The notes beneath the pieces were generated by a model. It saw nothing but the letters and a program-made list of their open reading frames with translations, searched no databases and was not told the DNA's origin. The translations under genes were made by a program, and so were the position numbers. From Thiobius zoothamnicola (GTDB taxonomy: Bacteria; Pseudomonadota; Gammaproteobacteria; Chromatiales; Chromatiaceae), in contig OY782758.1 in the NCBI GenBank assembly GCA_963678215.1, positions 62,001-126,000 on the forward strand: a stretch of 64,000 bases of DNA. Direction: 5' to 3'. Shown piece after piece: positions 52,704-60,904 of this stretch (position 1 is the stretch's first letter; each line of letters opens with the position of its first letter).

Positions 52704-54098
52704 TTAGGGTGGATTGGCGTTGATTTCGCGCAAATAGCGCTCGTGATCGCGTCTCGCCAGTTGCATGGAAGGGTGTTCCTCCGGTTTAGGGCGAGTCGCG
52801 AAATTGTTGAGAATTTGTTGGGGATCGGCCAGCGCCTTTAGGGTGAAATCCAGGCCGTGGCAATGCAGGCAAACTGTGCGTGCCATTTTCGTGTTGGGTG
52901 ACAAATTGGCGCTTTGGTTGTGATCGACCATAATGCGGCTCGCCCAATCATTCATATCGAAAGCGATACGCGGCATGTGGCAGGTGGCGCAAGAAACGCC
53001 ACTGCCGGGAGGTGCCGAATTTTCACGTTCCGCCGCCCATAACCTGGCGTGTGGGGATTGTTCGTAAGCCTGAGTATGCTGATCAGCATGGCACTGCACG
53101 CATGCATCGACGGCGGCGTATTGACTGTCGTAATCGTGTGCGTTATGGCAACTGTGGCAGTTGACCGTCTGATGGAGTGCCGTCTGGCGCATGAGCAGGC
53201 GCGCCTCGCGTATTGGCATATCCGGTAGCCCGGCACTCCAGCGCATGCCGTGCCGGCCTCCTTGAAAACGTTCTACTTCCAGGTGATGACAATTCTGACA
53301 TACGGTATAGGGGACGGTATCTGACCAGTCGCTGTTTGAGTTATCCGGGCTGTGGCAGGCGCTGCAATTAACGCCGGATTTGGCGTGACTGCTAGCCGCC
53401 CAGCTGCGTTGCAGGTGCGGGTCGGTATTCATCTGACCCGGTGCATCGGCGTCATCTGAGGTTAGCGCCTCCACTGGATAATCATCATGTGGATATTCCA
53501 TCAGCTCTTCCAGAATCCTGGCGAATTCGCGTGCTTTGACGCGGCGTTTGTCGAGCAGATCTTTTTCATCCAGATGTTTGATCAGGAAATCTGTGTAGAT
53601 TGCACGATTGTTATGGAAGTTATGGCAGCCAGCGTCTTTGCATGAACTAAAGGCCATGTCGGCATGTGATGGACGTTCTTCGCCAATATTGGCATGGCAG
53701 TGCGCGCAAAAGTCCACGGGTTGAGTGAATCCGTCCTTGAGGGTGATCGCTGTTTTATGTTCCTGGTGGCAGGTCATGCAGGATGATGCGTCGATTTTCG
53801 CCAATAAATCGGCATTGCGTGGATCGTCGAATTTACTTTTGGGATGGGAGTCGTGAGGTTTCACGCGTGTTTCGCCATGGCATTCCACGCAACGTTGTTC
53901 AATCGCTTCTGAACCGTCAAACGGATGCGCATGACAGATCTCGCATTGATCCGTGAATTGATGGTGGCCATCGCTTAATGGGCCAGGCATGAACAGCGAT
54001 GGGTCTGTAGAACCGGCGAGTTGATCATACAGGCCCACCGCCAGAGTCAGGCTCAAGAAGAGCCAGGCAAGCCAATAAGATTGATTGGATTTCCACAT
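52704..54098 (-). CDS. Multiheme cytochrome c with 11 heme-binding motifs, membrane-anchored
   Basis: 464 residues. One N-terminal helix (about residues 8-28) is a signal anchor. I count ten CXXCH motifs (CEICH, CVECH, CMTCH, CAHCH, CSACH, CQNCH, CHSCH, CVQCH, CATCH, CLHCH) plus one CX4CH (CKDAGCH). The Lys-ligated CXXCK motif of NrfA is absent, so it is not a classical ammonia-forming nitrite reductase. It could be an electron conduit or an unrecognised reductase of the hydroxylamine/octaheme type. It begins directly after the FAD/BFD/transmembrane gene (TAA then ATG within 6 bases), implying a functional unit. Confidence 0.85.
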   Translation of the reverse strand: MWKSNQSYWLAWLFLSLTLAVGLYDQLAGSTDPSLFMPGPLSDGHHQFTDQCEICHAHPFDGSEAIEQRCVECHGETRVKPHDSHPKSKFDDPRNADLLAKIDASSCMTCHQEHKTAITLKDGFTQPVDFCAHCHANIGEERPSHADMAFSSCKDAGCHNFHNNRAIYTDFLIKHLDEKDLLDKRRVKAREFARILEELMEYPHDDYPVEALTSDDADAPGQMNTDPHLQRSWAASSHAKSGVNCSACHSPDNSNSDWSDTVPYTVCQNCHHLEVERFQGGRHGMRWSAGLPDMPIREARLLMRQTALHQTVNCHSCHNAHDYDSQYAAVDACVQCHADQHTQAYEQSPHARLWAAERENSAPPGSGVSCATCHMPRIAFDMNDWASRIMVDHNQSANLSPNTKMARTVCLHCHGLDFTLKALADPQQILNNFATRPKPEEHPSMQLARRDHERYLREINANPP

Positions 54099-54101
54099 TG
54101 T

Positions 54102-56096
54102 TTAAAACCAATAACTGCTGATGATGTGGAAACCGAGTAATACCGGGAGCGGCCAGAGTAAATAAATATGCCAGTTCAGTGAAATAGCGCGGATACGCCT
54201 TCCTGTGCCACCCGTCAAGAGGCGCTGCCGGGCAATAATTCCGCTGTTCGCCGCACCAAGTATCATCAGGCCGATAAAGCAGAAGGTAAGCCAAAAATTC
54301 AGGCCCGATCCCATGCGTAATCCGGTATGCGCCAGTAAGGCAGTGAGCGTGATGATGCCGAGCATTAAATGCACCAGACGCCAGATATTGAAAGCGCCCA
54401 GGTTGGTCAGGCGACTCCAGCGTTTACGCAAGGAGAGCAAAAGGCTGGCGATGGACAAACCTAATACGGAGTAGCCGGTGATTTGTTTCATTAAGTTATC
54501 GCGCCATATCCAGTCCCACTGGAAAAAGGTTTGCACGCTGTGTTGGTAGGGTAGTTCAATGGGTGATAAAAACAACAAGCTGGTGATGAAGGTGAGTAAG
54601 GCGCTGACGGTCAGGAAACCTGCGTTGGCTTCCTTGGTCGCAGGCGCATTATTGCCCAGTAATTCGGCGATCAAGGGTTTACAGGAGCCGCATGCCGTAC
54701 TGGCACCTGTCGCGTTGGCGATGGCGGTATGGTCAGAAGCACCTTGTTGGATAGCGGTACTGATTTGTCCACGGTTTATCCCGGCGCATTGACAGATAGT
54801 GGCGTTGGCCGGCCAGTCTGCAGCGCTTTGGCTGGTTTGTTGCGGCCATAATGAACCTGTCAGTTGAAAGCGTACTAATTGCCAGGGGTAAACTGGTTGT
54901 TGTTCAAAGGCGTGGGTTTGCACGCGCACGGCTTCGCGCCATTCTCCTAACGCCAATACGCCAATCAGCCGATTACGATGAATGGATAATTTGCGATAAA
55001 CGCCATTTCCGGGGTCATGAAAAACGGCGTTTTGCACGGAGACAGCAGGTGTTTTATCCCCTATTGGGCCGATGCTGATTAAGTGTTCATCAAGTACCTT
55101 AAGCCGCGCCGTGCTCATTGACCCTTGATAACAACTTTCGCCATGCAAAATATGGTGAACGGCAACGCCAGCTTGTTCCAGACCCGGGGCGACCAGACCA
55201 TATATTTGCGCGCGATGTTCACAACATTCACCCATGGCATAGACATCCGGTGAAGAAGTCTGCATCTGGTCATTGACCTGGATGCCTCGGTTGACGGATA
55301 TGCCAGCATTCCGTGCTAATTCGATGTTTGGGATGATGCCAGTGGCGAAAATCACCGTATCGCAAGGTATCTCTCTGCCTGAACCCAGTTTGATGTATTC
55401 GACCCGGGTATTGCCTGCAATTTCGATGACCTCTTCGTTGAGGACCAGATTAATGCCTTGTTGCTGAATGTGATGCGCGATCAATGCGCCGCAGAAATCA
55501 TCAATTTGATGGTTGAGGACGCGGGAAGCGCGACCAACGACAGTGACTTCAGCATGCCAACGCCCCATGGCGCGTGCGATTTCCAGTCCCAGCAGACCGC
55601 CTCCGACAACGACGGTGTGGCGGCTGCCGATTTGGCGCGCTGCCAGGGCATTCAGATCTTTGCGGTTACGTAGTGTAAAGACGCCGGGTTTGTCATGGCC
55701 GTTAATCGCGGGGATGCGGGCTTTGGAGCCAGTGGCCAGTATCAGTTTGGAATAGGTTTGGATATTGCCTTGGTGGTCGGCGACGCTGTTATTTTCGAGA
55801 TCAATGGCGGTGACGGCGTAGCCATAGCGCCGTTGTAGGCGCGCATTATGCCGCTCAGATAAATCGCTCTCTAAAGTATCCCAGGATTGCTGGCCGGCTA
55901 ATACGGATGAAAGTTTGACCCGGTTGTAGGGCGCGATTTCCTCATCGCCATATAACACAACGTGGCGTGATGCTTTAAGCAATAACCGGGCGGCTTGTAC
56001 GCCGACAGGCCCGTTGCCGACGATGACAATGGGGTTCGCTGCAAGCGGTTGGCGGGGTGTGGGCTTGCGGGAGGTGTGTTTGTGTTGGCTCTCCAT
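54102..56096 (-). CDS. Membrane NirB-like FAD oxidoreductase: FAD/NAD(P), BFD [2Fe-2S] and transmembrane domains fused
   Basis: 664 residues. Residues ~20-330 form a two-dinucleotide-fold FAD reductase, as in the N-terminal half of NirB ('VIVGNGPVGVQAARLLL', 'VVVGGGLLGLEIARAM', 'VYAMGECCEHRAQIYGLVAPGLEQ'). A BFD-like [2Fe-2S] domain has cysteines C435, C437, C469, C472. The siroheme/sulfite-reductase half of NirB is absent. Instead the last ~165 residues carry five or so helices with several His residues, resembling a cytochrome-b/ferric-reductase-type membrane domain. It would move electrons from NAD(P)H across the membrane to the multiheme cytochrome encoded next. The promoter lies near the IS630 element. 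Confidence 0.82.
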   Translation of the reverse strand: MESQHKHTSRKPTPRQPLAANPIVIVGNGPVGVQAARLLLKASRHVVLYGDEEIAPYNRVKLSSVLAGQQSWDTLESDLSERHNARLQRRYGYAVTAIDLENNSVADHQGNIQTYSKLILATGSKARIPAINGHDKPGVFTLRNRKDLNALAARQIGSRHTVVVGGGLLGLEIARAMGRWHAEVTVVGRASRVLNHQIDDFCGALIAHHIQQQGINLVLNEEVIEIAGNTRVEYIKLGSGREIPCDTVIFATGIIPNIELARNAGISVNRGIQVNDQMQTSSPDVYAMGECCEHRAQIYGLVAPGLEQAGVAVHHILHGESCYQGSMSTARLKVLDEHLISIGPIGDKTPAVSVQNAVFHDPGNGVYRKLSIHRNRLIGVLALGEWREAVRVQTHAFEQQPVYPWQLVRFQLTGSLWPQQTSQSAADWPANATICQCAGINRGQISTAIQQGASDHTAIANATGASTACGSCKPLIAELLGNNAPATKEANAGFLTVSALLTFITSLLFLSPIELPYQHSVQTFFQWDWIWRDNLMKQITGYSVLGLSIASLLLSLRKRWSRLTNLGAFNIWRLVHLMLGIITLTALLAHTGLRMGSGLNFWLTFCFIGLMILGAANSGIIARQRLLTGGTGRRIRAISLNWHIYLLWPLPVLLGFHIISSYWF

Positions 56097-56134
56097 GAGG
56101 GGATGTTAATGTCCTTATCAGTTTTAAATTATTC

Positions 56135-57358
56135 TAGTACAATGTCACGATTCAAATGACGGTTAAAAAGTGTCATGTTATGGCGCACATGATAATGAGG
56201 GTAGCGCACCATGCCTGCGAAAAAATATCGCGTGGAATTGACCCCAGAGGAACGGGGAGAACTGAACAAGTGGTTACGTAAAGGGAACTGTGCCGCACAC
56301 AAACGCCGCCATGCGGAAGTCTTGTTGAAAGCGGATGAGGGGACCGAAGGCCCGTGCTGGATGGACGCACAAATCAGCGAAGCCTTTGGGGTCAGTGTTC
56401 GCACGGTAGAACGTATCCGGCAGCGTTTGGTGGAATGGGGTCTGTCGGCGGCGCTGGAGCGTGCCCCATCGACGCGTCACCGCGCCCCGCGATTAGACGG
56501 AGAACAGGAAGCCCACCTGGTGGCCCTGGCCTGCCAAACCCCGCCGGAAGGGCGTAGTCGCTGGACCCTGCGCCTATTGGCGGAACGGATGGTCGTGCTG
56601 GACTACGTGGAAGAAGTATCGTACGAAACCGTACGTCGGGTTTTAAAAAAACGCCATCAAGCCCTGGCAGCGTAAGGAATGGTGTATTCCTGCGCGGGCC
56701 AATGCGGACTTCGTGTGCGCGATGGAAGAGGTGCTGGCCGTTTACAAGCAACCCTATGACCCCAAGCGCCCCGTAGTTTGCATGGACGAAACCAGCAAGC
56801 AACACACCCGGGAAGTGCGTGAATCCATACCTGTGGAACCCGGCAAACCGGTGCGGTATGACACCGAATACCAACGCAATGGCGTCAGCAATCTATTCCT
56901 CTTCTTTGAACCCTTGGCCGGTTGGCGACAGCTATCCGTCACCGATACGCGCACAGCGGTAGACTGGGCCCAACAAATCAAACACCTACTGGATGTGCGC
57001 TACCCGGACGCGGATCGGATTCAACTCGTGATGGACAACCTCAATACCCATACGCCGGCATCGCTCTATAAAGCCTTTGACCCGGCGGAGGCACGACGTT
57101 TGGCGGAACGTTTGGAGATTCATTACACGCCGAAACACGGCAGTTGGCTCAACATGGCGGAAATTGAATTCAGCCATCTGGGGCGTCAATGCCTGGATCG
57201 ACGGATACCCGACCAAAACACGCTCAAACAAGAAGTGGCCGCCTGGACAGACCAACGCAATGACAACAAAGCGCAGATGAGTTGGCGTTTCACCACCGAT
57301 GATGCCCGCATTAAGTTGAAGCACCTATACCCGACAATAAAAAAATGACATTGTACTA
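56135..57358. mobile_element. IS630-family insertion sequence with TA duplication
   Basis: A perfect 14-bp inverted repeat, CTAGTACAATGTCA (56134-56147) and TGACATTGTACTAG (57346-57359), brackets the transposase; its terminal TA dinucleotides (56135-56136, 57357-57358) are the target duplication typical of IS630. The element is ~1.22 kb and sits between the nitrate-type redox operon and ssb. It could influence the promoter of the FAD/BFD gene, which starts 38 bases from its left end. Confidence 0.92.
56211..57348 (+). pseudogene. IS630 transposase, frameshifted in an A7 run
   Basis: The frame from 56211 to 56675 gives the N-terminal helix-turn-helix and linker ('ISEAFGVSVRTVERIRQRLVEWG'). 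The +1 frame, visible as GTG 56713 to 57348, gives the DDE catalytic part ('VCMDETSKQ', 'LVMDNLNTH', 'HGSWLNMAEIEFSHL', supplying Asp, Asp and Glu). Between them an A7 run (near 56646) is where the reading must shift by +1 to regain the family sequence 'KPWQRKEWCIP'. It may be a decayed gene, or it may use slippage at the A run as several IS630 members do. Confidence 0.85.
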
Positions 57359-57595
57359 GTCTAAGGCGTCTGTTTTGCTCTTTATTCAGTGGGAGTTAAA
57401 CCCAATATCGGTAGCCAACTTTTATTGGCCCACAAAGAATGCTTGATATATTGGAAGATATGGTTAATCTTTTCAAGCAGTTGAGTGAAAAATAGATTTG
57501 AGACATGGTACGTTTTCAAGTCTTTAGCTTGAAAGCTCAGATGAAAGATGCCACGATCAGATAATTTGGCGTTTGTTAACAAAGAGAAATTCTAT

Positions 57596-58066
57596 ATGGC
57601 CAGAGGCGTAAATAAAGTCATTCTAATTGGTAATCTTGGGCAGGATCCGGAGGTTCGCTACACGCCGAATAATGTCGCGGTATGCAATTTCAGCATAGCG
57701 ACTTCGGAAGTCTGGAAGGATAAGAATACGGGTGAGAATCAGGAACGCACCGAGTGGCACCGTATTGTGACCTTTCGTCGTTTGGCTGAAATTGCGGGCG
57801 AGTATCTGAAGAAAGGTTCCAAAGTCTATATTGAAGGCCGGCTCCAGACGCGCAAATGGCAGGATCAACAGGGACAGGATCGTTATACGACAGAAATCGT
57901 TGCGGATAATCTGCAAATGTTGGATTCGCGTGGTGGTGGTGCTGATTTTGCTGGTGGGGGTATGTCGGCGCAAGGCAATCGACCAAGCGGTGGGGGGCAA
58001 CCGCAGTCCCAGCCAGCCTCTCCACCACCTGCGGATGGCGGCTTTGAGGACGATATTCCATTTTGA
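57596..58066 (+). CDS. ssb: Single-stranded DNA-binding protein
   Basis: 156 residues from ATG 57596 (MARGVNKVILIGNLG, the standard start; the frame extends 48 bases upstream). The OB fold (about residues 1-110) carries 'GNLGQDPEVRYTPNNVAVCNFSIATSE' and 'VYIEGRLQTRKWQDQQGQDRYTTEI'. A Gly/Gln/Pro-rich linker ends in the acidic tip DDIPF that recruits repair and replication proteins. AAAGAG lies just upstream. An IS630 element is the immediate left neighbour. Confidence 0.97.
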   Translation: MARGVNKVILIGNLGQDPEVRYTPNNVAVCNFSIATSEVWKDKNTGENQERTEWHRIVTFRRLAEIAGEYLKKGSKVYIEGRLQTRKWQDQQGQDRYTTEIVADNLQMLDSRGGGADFAGGGMSAQGNRPSGGGQPQSQPASPPPADGGFEDDIPF

Positions 58067-58192
58067 ATGCGGCGTATGGTCAGGTGGTCGGTGATGGAAC
58101 AGTGACAAGTTTGATCCATTAGGTGTTTTTGATTGCCTTGGTTATGCGATTGACTTTGCACGTCAACTCAATCACTTAAGGAGAAAAGTATT

Positions 58193-58681
58193 ATGTTTAG
58201 CAGCAAAGAAGCATTTCTAGAGTTTAAGAGAGCGCAGCAGGTTAAGAAGGTGCAGCAAAAACAGGTCAAGCAGTCTGGGCCTATGACACTTATTAAGCAA
58301 GGCCGTTATATTTATAGCGCAGTTCCTCCTTGCGGCACTAATGGATTAGGTACTTGCGTGGGGCTTGCTATTCAGCACGGTACCTCCTGGTTTATTGCCC
58401 ATATTGACTGCAAGAATTACAGGGGAGAAGAAATATCCTTGTTTGTCAAAAACAGGCTGGATCAAATTGCCCCAGGAAACTCTTCAAGTGTTCACGTAAT
58501 CGGAAGCATGACCGATCCTTCCTCTATAGCTATTCGTAATGGTATAAGAGACTGGGCAGGGGCACTTGGTATAACTGAACATTTTTTCGACGGATTTCAA
58601 ATCACTGAAGTGGGTAGCTTCGAAAGACTTACCCATGAGGTGAATAATACAGACGGAGATGGAGAGTTCTCAGTTCCCTAA
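58193..58681 (+). CDS. Candidate CheD/CNF-fold glutamine-deamidase-like protein
   Basis: 162 residues, strong ribosome site (AAGGAG). After a basic N-terminal helix, 'GLGTCVGLAIQHGTSWFIAHIDCK' places Cys 55 and His 70 fifteen residues apart in strand-loop context. That is the same spacing as the catalytic Cys/His of CNF1-type toxins, and the CheD/BLF1 fold is built around a similar Cys-strand-His motif. No signal peptide is present. The resemblance is by motif only; overall similarity is weak and a third catalytic residue is not identified. It stands alone between ssb and ahcY, with a terminator after it. Confidence 0.55.
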   Translation: MFSSKEAFLEFKRAQQVKKVQQKQVKQSGPMTLIKQGRYIYSAVPPCGTNGLGTCVGLAIQHGTSWFIAHIDCKNYRGEEISLFVKNRLDQIAPGNSSSVHVIGSMTDPSSIAIRNGIRDWAGALGITEHFFDGFQITEVGSFERLTHEVNNTDGDGEFSVP

Positions 58682-58708
58682 TGAACCAGCAATGTGACCT
58701 ATCACCAT

Positions 58709-58752
58709 CAGGCGGCCATCACGTCACTGGCACATTGAGGGCCGCCTGTTTT
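58709..58752 (+). terminator. Terminator between the deamidase-like gene and ahcY
   Basis: CAGGCGGCC (58709-58717) pairs with GGCCGCCTG (58740-58748), and TTTT follows on the plus strand. It lies 28 bases after the plus-strand gene's stop and just beyond the end of the convergent ahcY gene. Confidence 0.7.
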
Positions 58753-58765
58753 CCCGGTTCGCGTA

Positions 58766-60172
58766 TCAGTAGCGATAGTGTTCCGGTTTATAGGGGCCTT
58801 CAACTGGCACGCCAATGTAATCCGCCTGCTCTTGCGAGAGGGTGGTCAGTTTTGCGCCAATTTTGTCCAAATGCAGACTGGCCACTTCTTCATCCAGTTT
58901 TTTCGGCAACACATAGACGCCGACCGGGTATTCATCGTTTTTGGCGAATAATTCAATTTGCGCCAATACCTGATTGGTGAATGAGTTTGACATGACGAAA
59001 CTTGGGTGGCCGGTGGCGCAGCCCAAATTCACCAAACGGCCTTCCGCCAATAGCGTAATACGGTGGCCATCCGGGAAAATGATTTGGTCAACTTGAGGTT
59101 TGATGTTGACCCACTCATAGGGCTTGAGCGCATCCACCTGGATTTCATTGTCGAAGTGGCCGATGTTGCAAATGATGGCCTGATCTTTCATCGCCAGCAT
59201 GTGCTCGTGGGTGATGATGTCTTTGTTGCCGGTGGCGGTGACGAAAATGTCGGCCTGGGCGACAGCGTCCTCCAAGGTGACAACGCGATAACCTTCCATG
59301 GCCGCTTGTAAGGCGCAAATCGGGTCAATTTCAGCGATCCAGACGTTCGCCCCCAAGCCACGCAGTGATTGCGCAGAGCCTTTGCCCACATCGCCATAGC
59401 CGCAGACCATCGCAATTTTTCCGGCGACCATGACATCCGTTGCGCGTTTGATGCCATCAACCAGTGATTCACGGCAGCCATACAGGTTGTCGAATTTGGA
59501 TTTGGTGACTGAATCATTGACATTCATTGCCGGGAACAACAGGTCGCCGGTTTTGAACATGTCGTACAGACGGTGTACGCCAGTCGTGGTTTCTTCGGTG
59601 ACGCCTTTGATTTCTTTGGCGATGTTTTGCCATTTTTCAGGGTTGGCTGAGAGATTACGACGCAGTACGTCGAGGATAACAGCGTATTCTTCGCTATCGC
59701 TGGATTGGGTGTCTGGCACGGCACCCTTTTTCTCACATTCAACGCCTTTATGAACCAGCAGAGTCGCATCGCCGCCATCATCCAGGATCATGTTGGGGCC
59801 TTCGCCGCCAGGCCAGTTTAAGGTTTGTTCGGTACACCACCAGTATTCTTCCAGGGTTTCGCCTTTCCAGGCGAAGACCGGCACTCCGCGTGCGGCGATG
59901 GCAGCAGCGGCATGGTCTTGGGTGGAGAAAATGTTGCAGGAACACCAACGGACTTGAGCGCCTAATTCAATCAAGGTTTCGATCAGCACGGCGGTTTGAA
60001 TGGTCATGTGCAGAGAGCCGCTGATGCGAGCGCCAGTCAGCGGTTTGGCTTCGCCATATTTTTCACGCAAAGCCATCAGGCCAGGCATTTCCGTTTCGGC
60101 GATGGCGATTTCCTTGCGCCCAAAATCGGCTTGGTTAATATCCGCTACTTTGTAATCGGAAAACTCACTCAC
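58766..60172 (-). CDS. ahcY: S-adenosylhomocysteine hydrolase
   Basis: 468 residues from GTG 60172, with GGAG eight bases upstream; the frame is open further but unsupported. Family motifs: 'GARISGSLHMTIQTAVLIETL', 'GDGGDATLLVHKG' (written DDGGDATLLVHKG here), the NAD-binding 'VCGYGDVGKGSAQSLRGLGANVWIAEIDPI', and the C-terminal 'KPEHYRY'. It splits SAH to adenosine and homocysteine, keeping methylation cycles running. A SAH riboswitch in its leader (60225-60268) explains its regulation. It is read alone, toward the convergent terminator. Confidence 0.97.
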   Translation of the reverse strand: MSEFSDYKVADINQADFGRKEIAIAETEMPGLMALREKYGEAKPLTGARISGSLHMTIQTAVLIETLIELGAQVRWCSCNIFSTQDHAAAAIAARGVPVFAWKGETLEEYWWCTEQTLNWPGGEGPNMILDDGGDATLLVHKGVECEKKGAVPDTQSSDSEEYAVILDVLRRNLSANPEKWQNIAKEIKGVTEETTTGVHRLYDMFKTGDLLFPAMNVNDSVTKSKFDNLYGCRESLVDGIKRATDVMVAGKIAMVCGYGDVGKGSAQSLRGLGANVWIAEIDPICALQAAMEGYRVVTLEDAVAQADIFVTATGNKDIITHEHMLAMKDQAIICNIGHFDNEIQVDALKPYEWVNIKPQVDQIIFPDGHRITLLAEGRLVNLGCATGHPSFVMSNSFTNQVLAQIELFAKNDEYPVGVYVLPKKLDEEVASLHLDKIGAKLTTLSQEQADYIGVPVEGPYKPEHYRY

Positions 60173-60224
60173 AGTTATACTCCAAGATGAAAAATGAGTG
60201 AGCGCCGTTGATGTGGCCGTCAAT

Positions 60225-60268
60225 CATCCGAGCCTGGCCTACAGGAGGTTGCAGCGCTCCTCGGATGG
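60225..60268 (-). promoter_or_regulatory. SAH riboswitch controlling ahcY
   Basis: On the minus strand CATCCGAG and CTCGGATG (60261-60268 and 60225-60232) form a perfect 8-bp P1 stem. The enclosed part begins with the conserved GAGGAGCGCTGC core of SAH riboswitches and ends with GGCCAGGCTCGG. It lies 52 bases upstream of the ahcY GTG. SAH riboswitches turn on ahcY when SAH accumulates; this matches known examples in gamma- and betaproteobacteria. Confidence 0.92.
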
Positions 60269-60280
60269 GCGTTGTCTGGC

Positions 60281-60392
60281 ATCCTATCGTGATGAAGCGG
60301 CGCTTCGCGGTTAGCCGGGAAAATCCTTTTGGCAGGTTGTCCGGTCAATTGATGCGTAAGACGCTGTCCTTGCTTACATGACGATATTCTCT
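60281..60392. repeat. Dispersed intergenic inverted repeat, copy d
   Basis: CATCCTATCGTGATGAAGCG (left arm) and TGCTTACATGACGATATTCT (right arm, from 60371) carry the same arm words as copies a-c, here ~70 bases apart. It lies between the SAH riboswitch and the recX end, so it is again intergenic. Confidence 0.45.
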
Positions 60393-60460
60393 AACAGGGT
60401 GGTGATTTTAGGCATTCCAGACTGAAATGAAAACACGGAAGGATTGATGGTTGGGCAATT

Positions 60461-60904
60461 TTAACCCGACAAGTAACGTCGGATGAGGGAGCTGGGGTAG
60501 CCTCGTGCGTATAAGAAGCGCGCCCGACGTGCTTGTTCGCGCTGATCTGTTGTCATGGCGTGGGGATATTTTCGTTCGGCAATGGTTTGCAGACGATCAA
60601 ACCAGATGTCCGGGTCGTCATCCAGCCAAGCGTTAATCATGTCGCCATGAATGCCGCGTTCTGCCAGTTCCATGCGGATGCGCACGGGGCCATAACCTTT
60701 ACGCGAGCGCATTTCAATGTATTGTTCCGTAAAGCGTTCGTCAGATAACAAGCCTTGTTGTTCCAGGTTGTCTAATACGGATTCTATCGATTGCTGATCA
60801 GTGGTTTTTGTTCTGAGCTTCTGTCTGAGTTCATGCCGACTATGTTCACGCGCGGCTAATAGCCGTATGGCGCTCGCTTGCAGGGTGGCATGATCAATCG
60901 ACAT
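60461..60904 (-). CDS. recX: Regulatory protein RecX
   Basis: 147 residues from ATG 60904, overlapping the recA stop by 11 bases; the frame is open upstream into recA. It has the RecX helical repeats: 'AIRLLAAREHSRHELRQKL', 'VLDNLEQQGLLSDERFTEQYIEMRSRKGYGPVRIRMELAERGI', and 'RARFLYARGYPSSLIRRYL'. RecX binds RecA filaments and limits recombination. Overlap with recA keeps it in the same transcript. Confidence 0.95.
   Translation of the reverse strand: MSIDHATLQASAIRLLAAREHSRHELRQKLRTKTTDQQSIESVLDNLEQQGLLSDERFTEQYIEMRSRKGYGPVRIRMELAERGIHGDMINAWLDDDPDIWFDRLQTIAERKYPHAMTTDQREQARRARFLYARGYPSSLIRRYLSG

Noticed and set aside
52704..54098. Annotation of the multiheme protein as NrfA nitrite reductase
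   Set aside because: There is no CXXCK active-site heme motif, and the heme count does not fit NrfA.
54102..56096. Annotation as full-length nitrite reductase NirB
   Set aside because: The siroheme/4Fe-4S catalytic half is absent and replaced by transmembrane helices.
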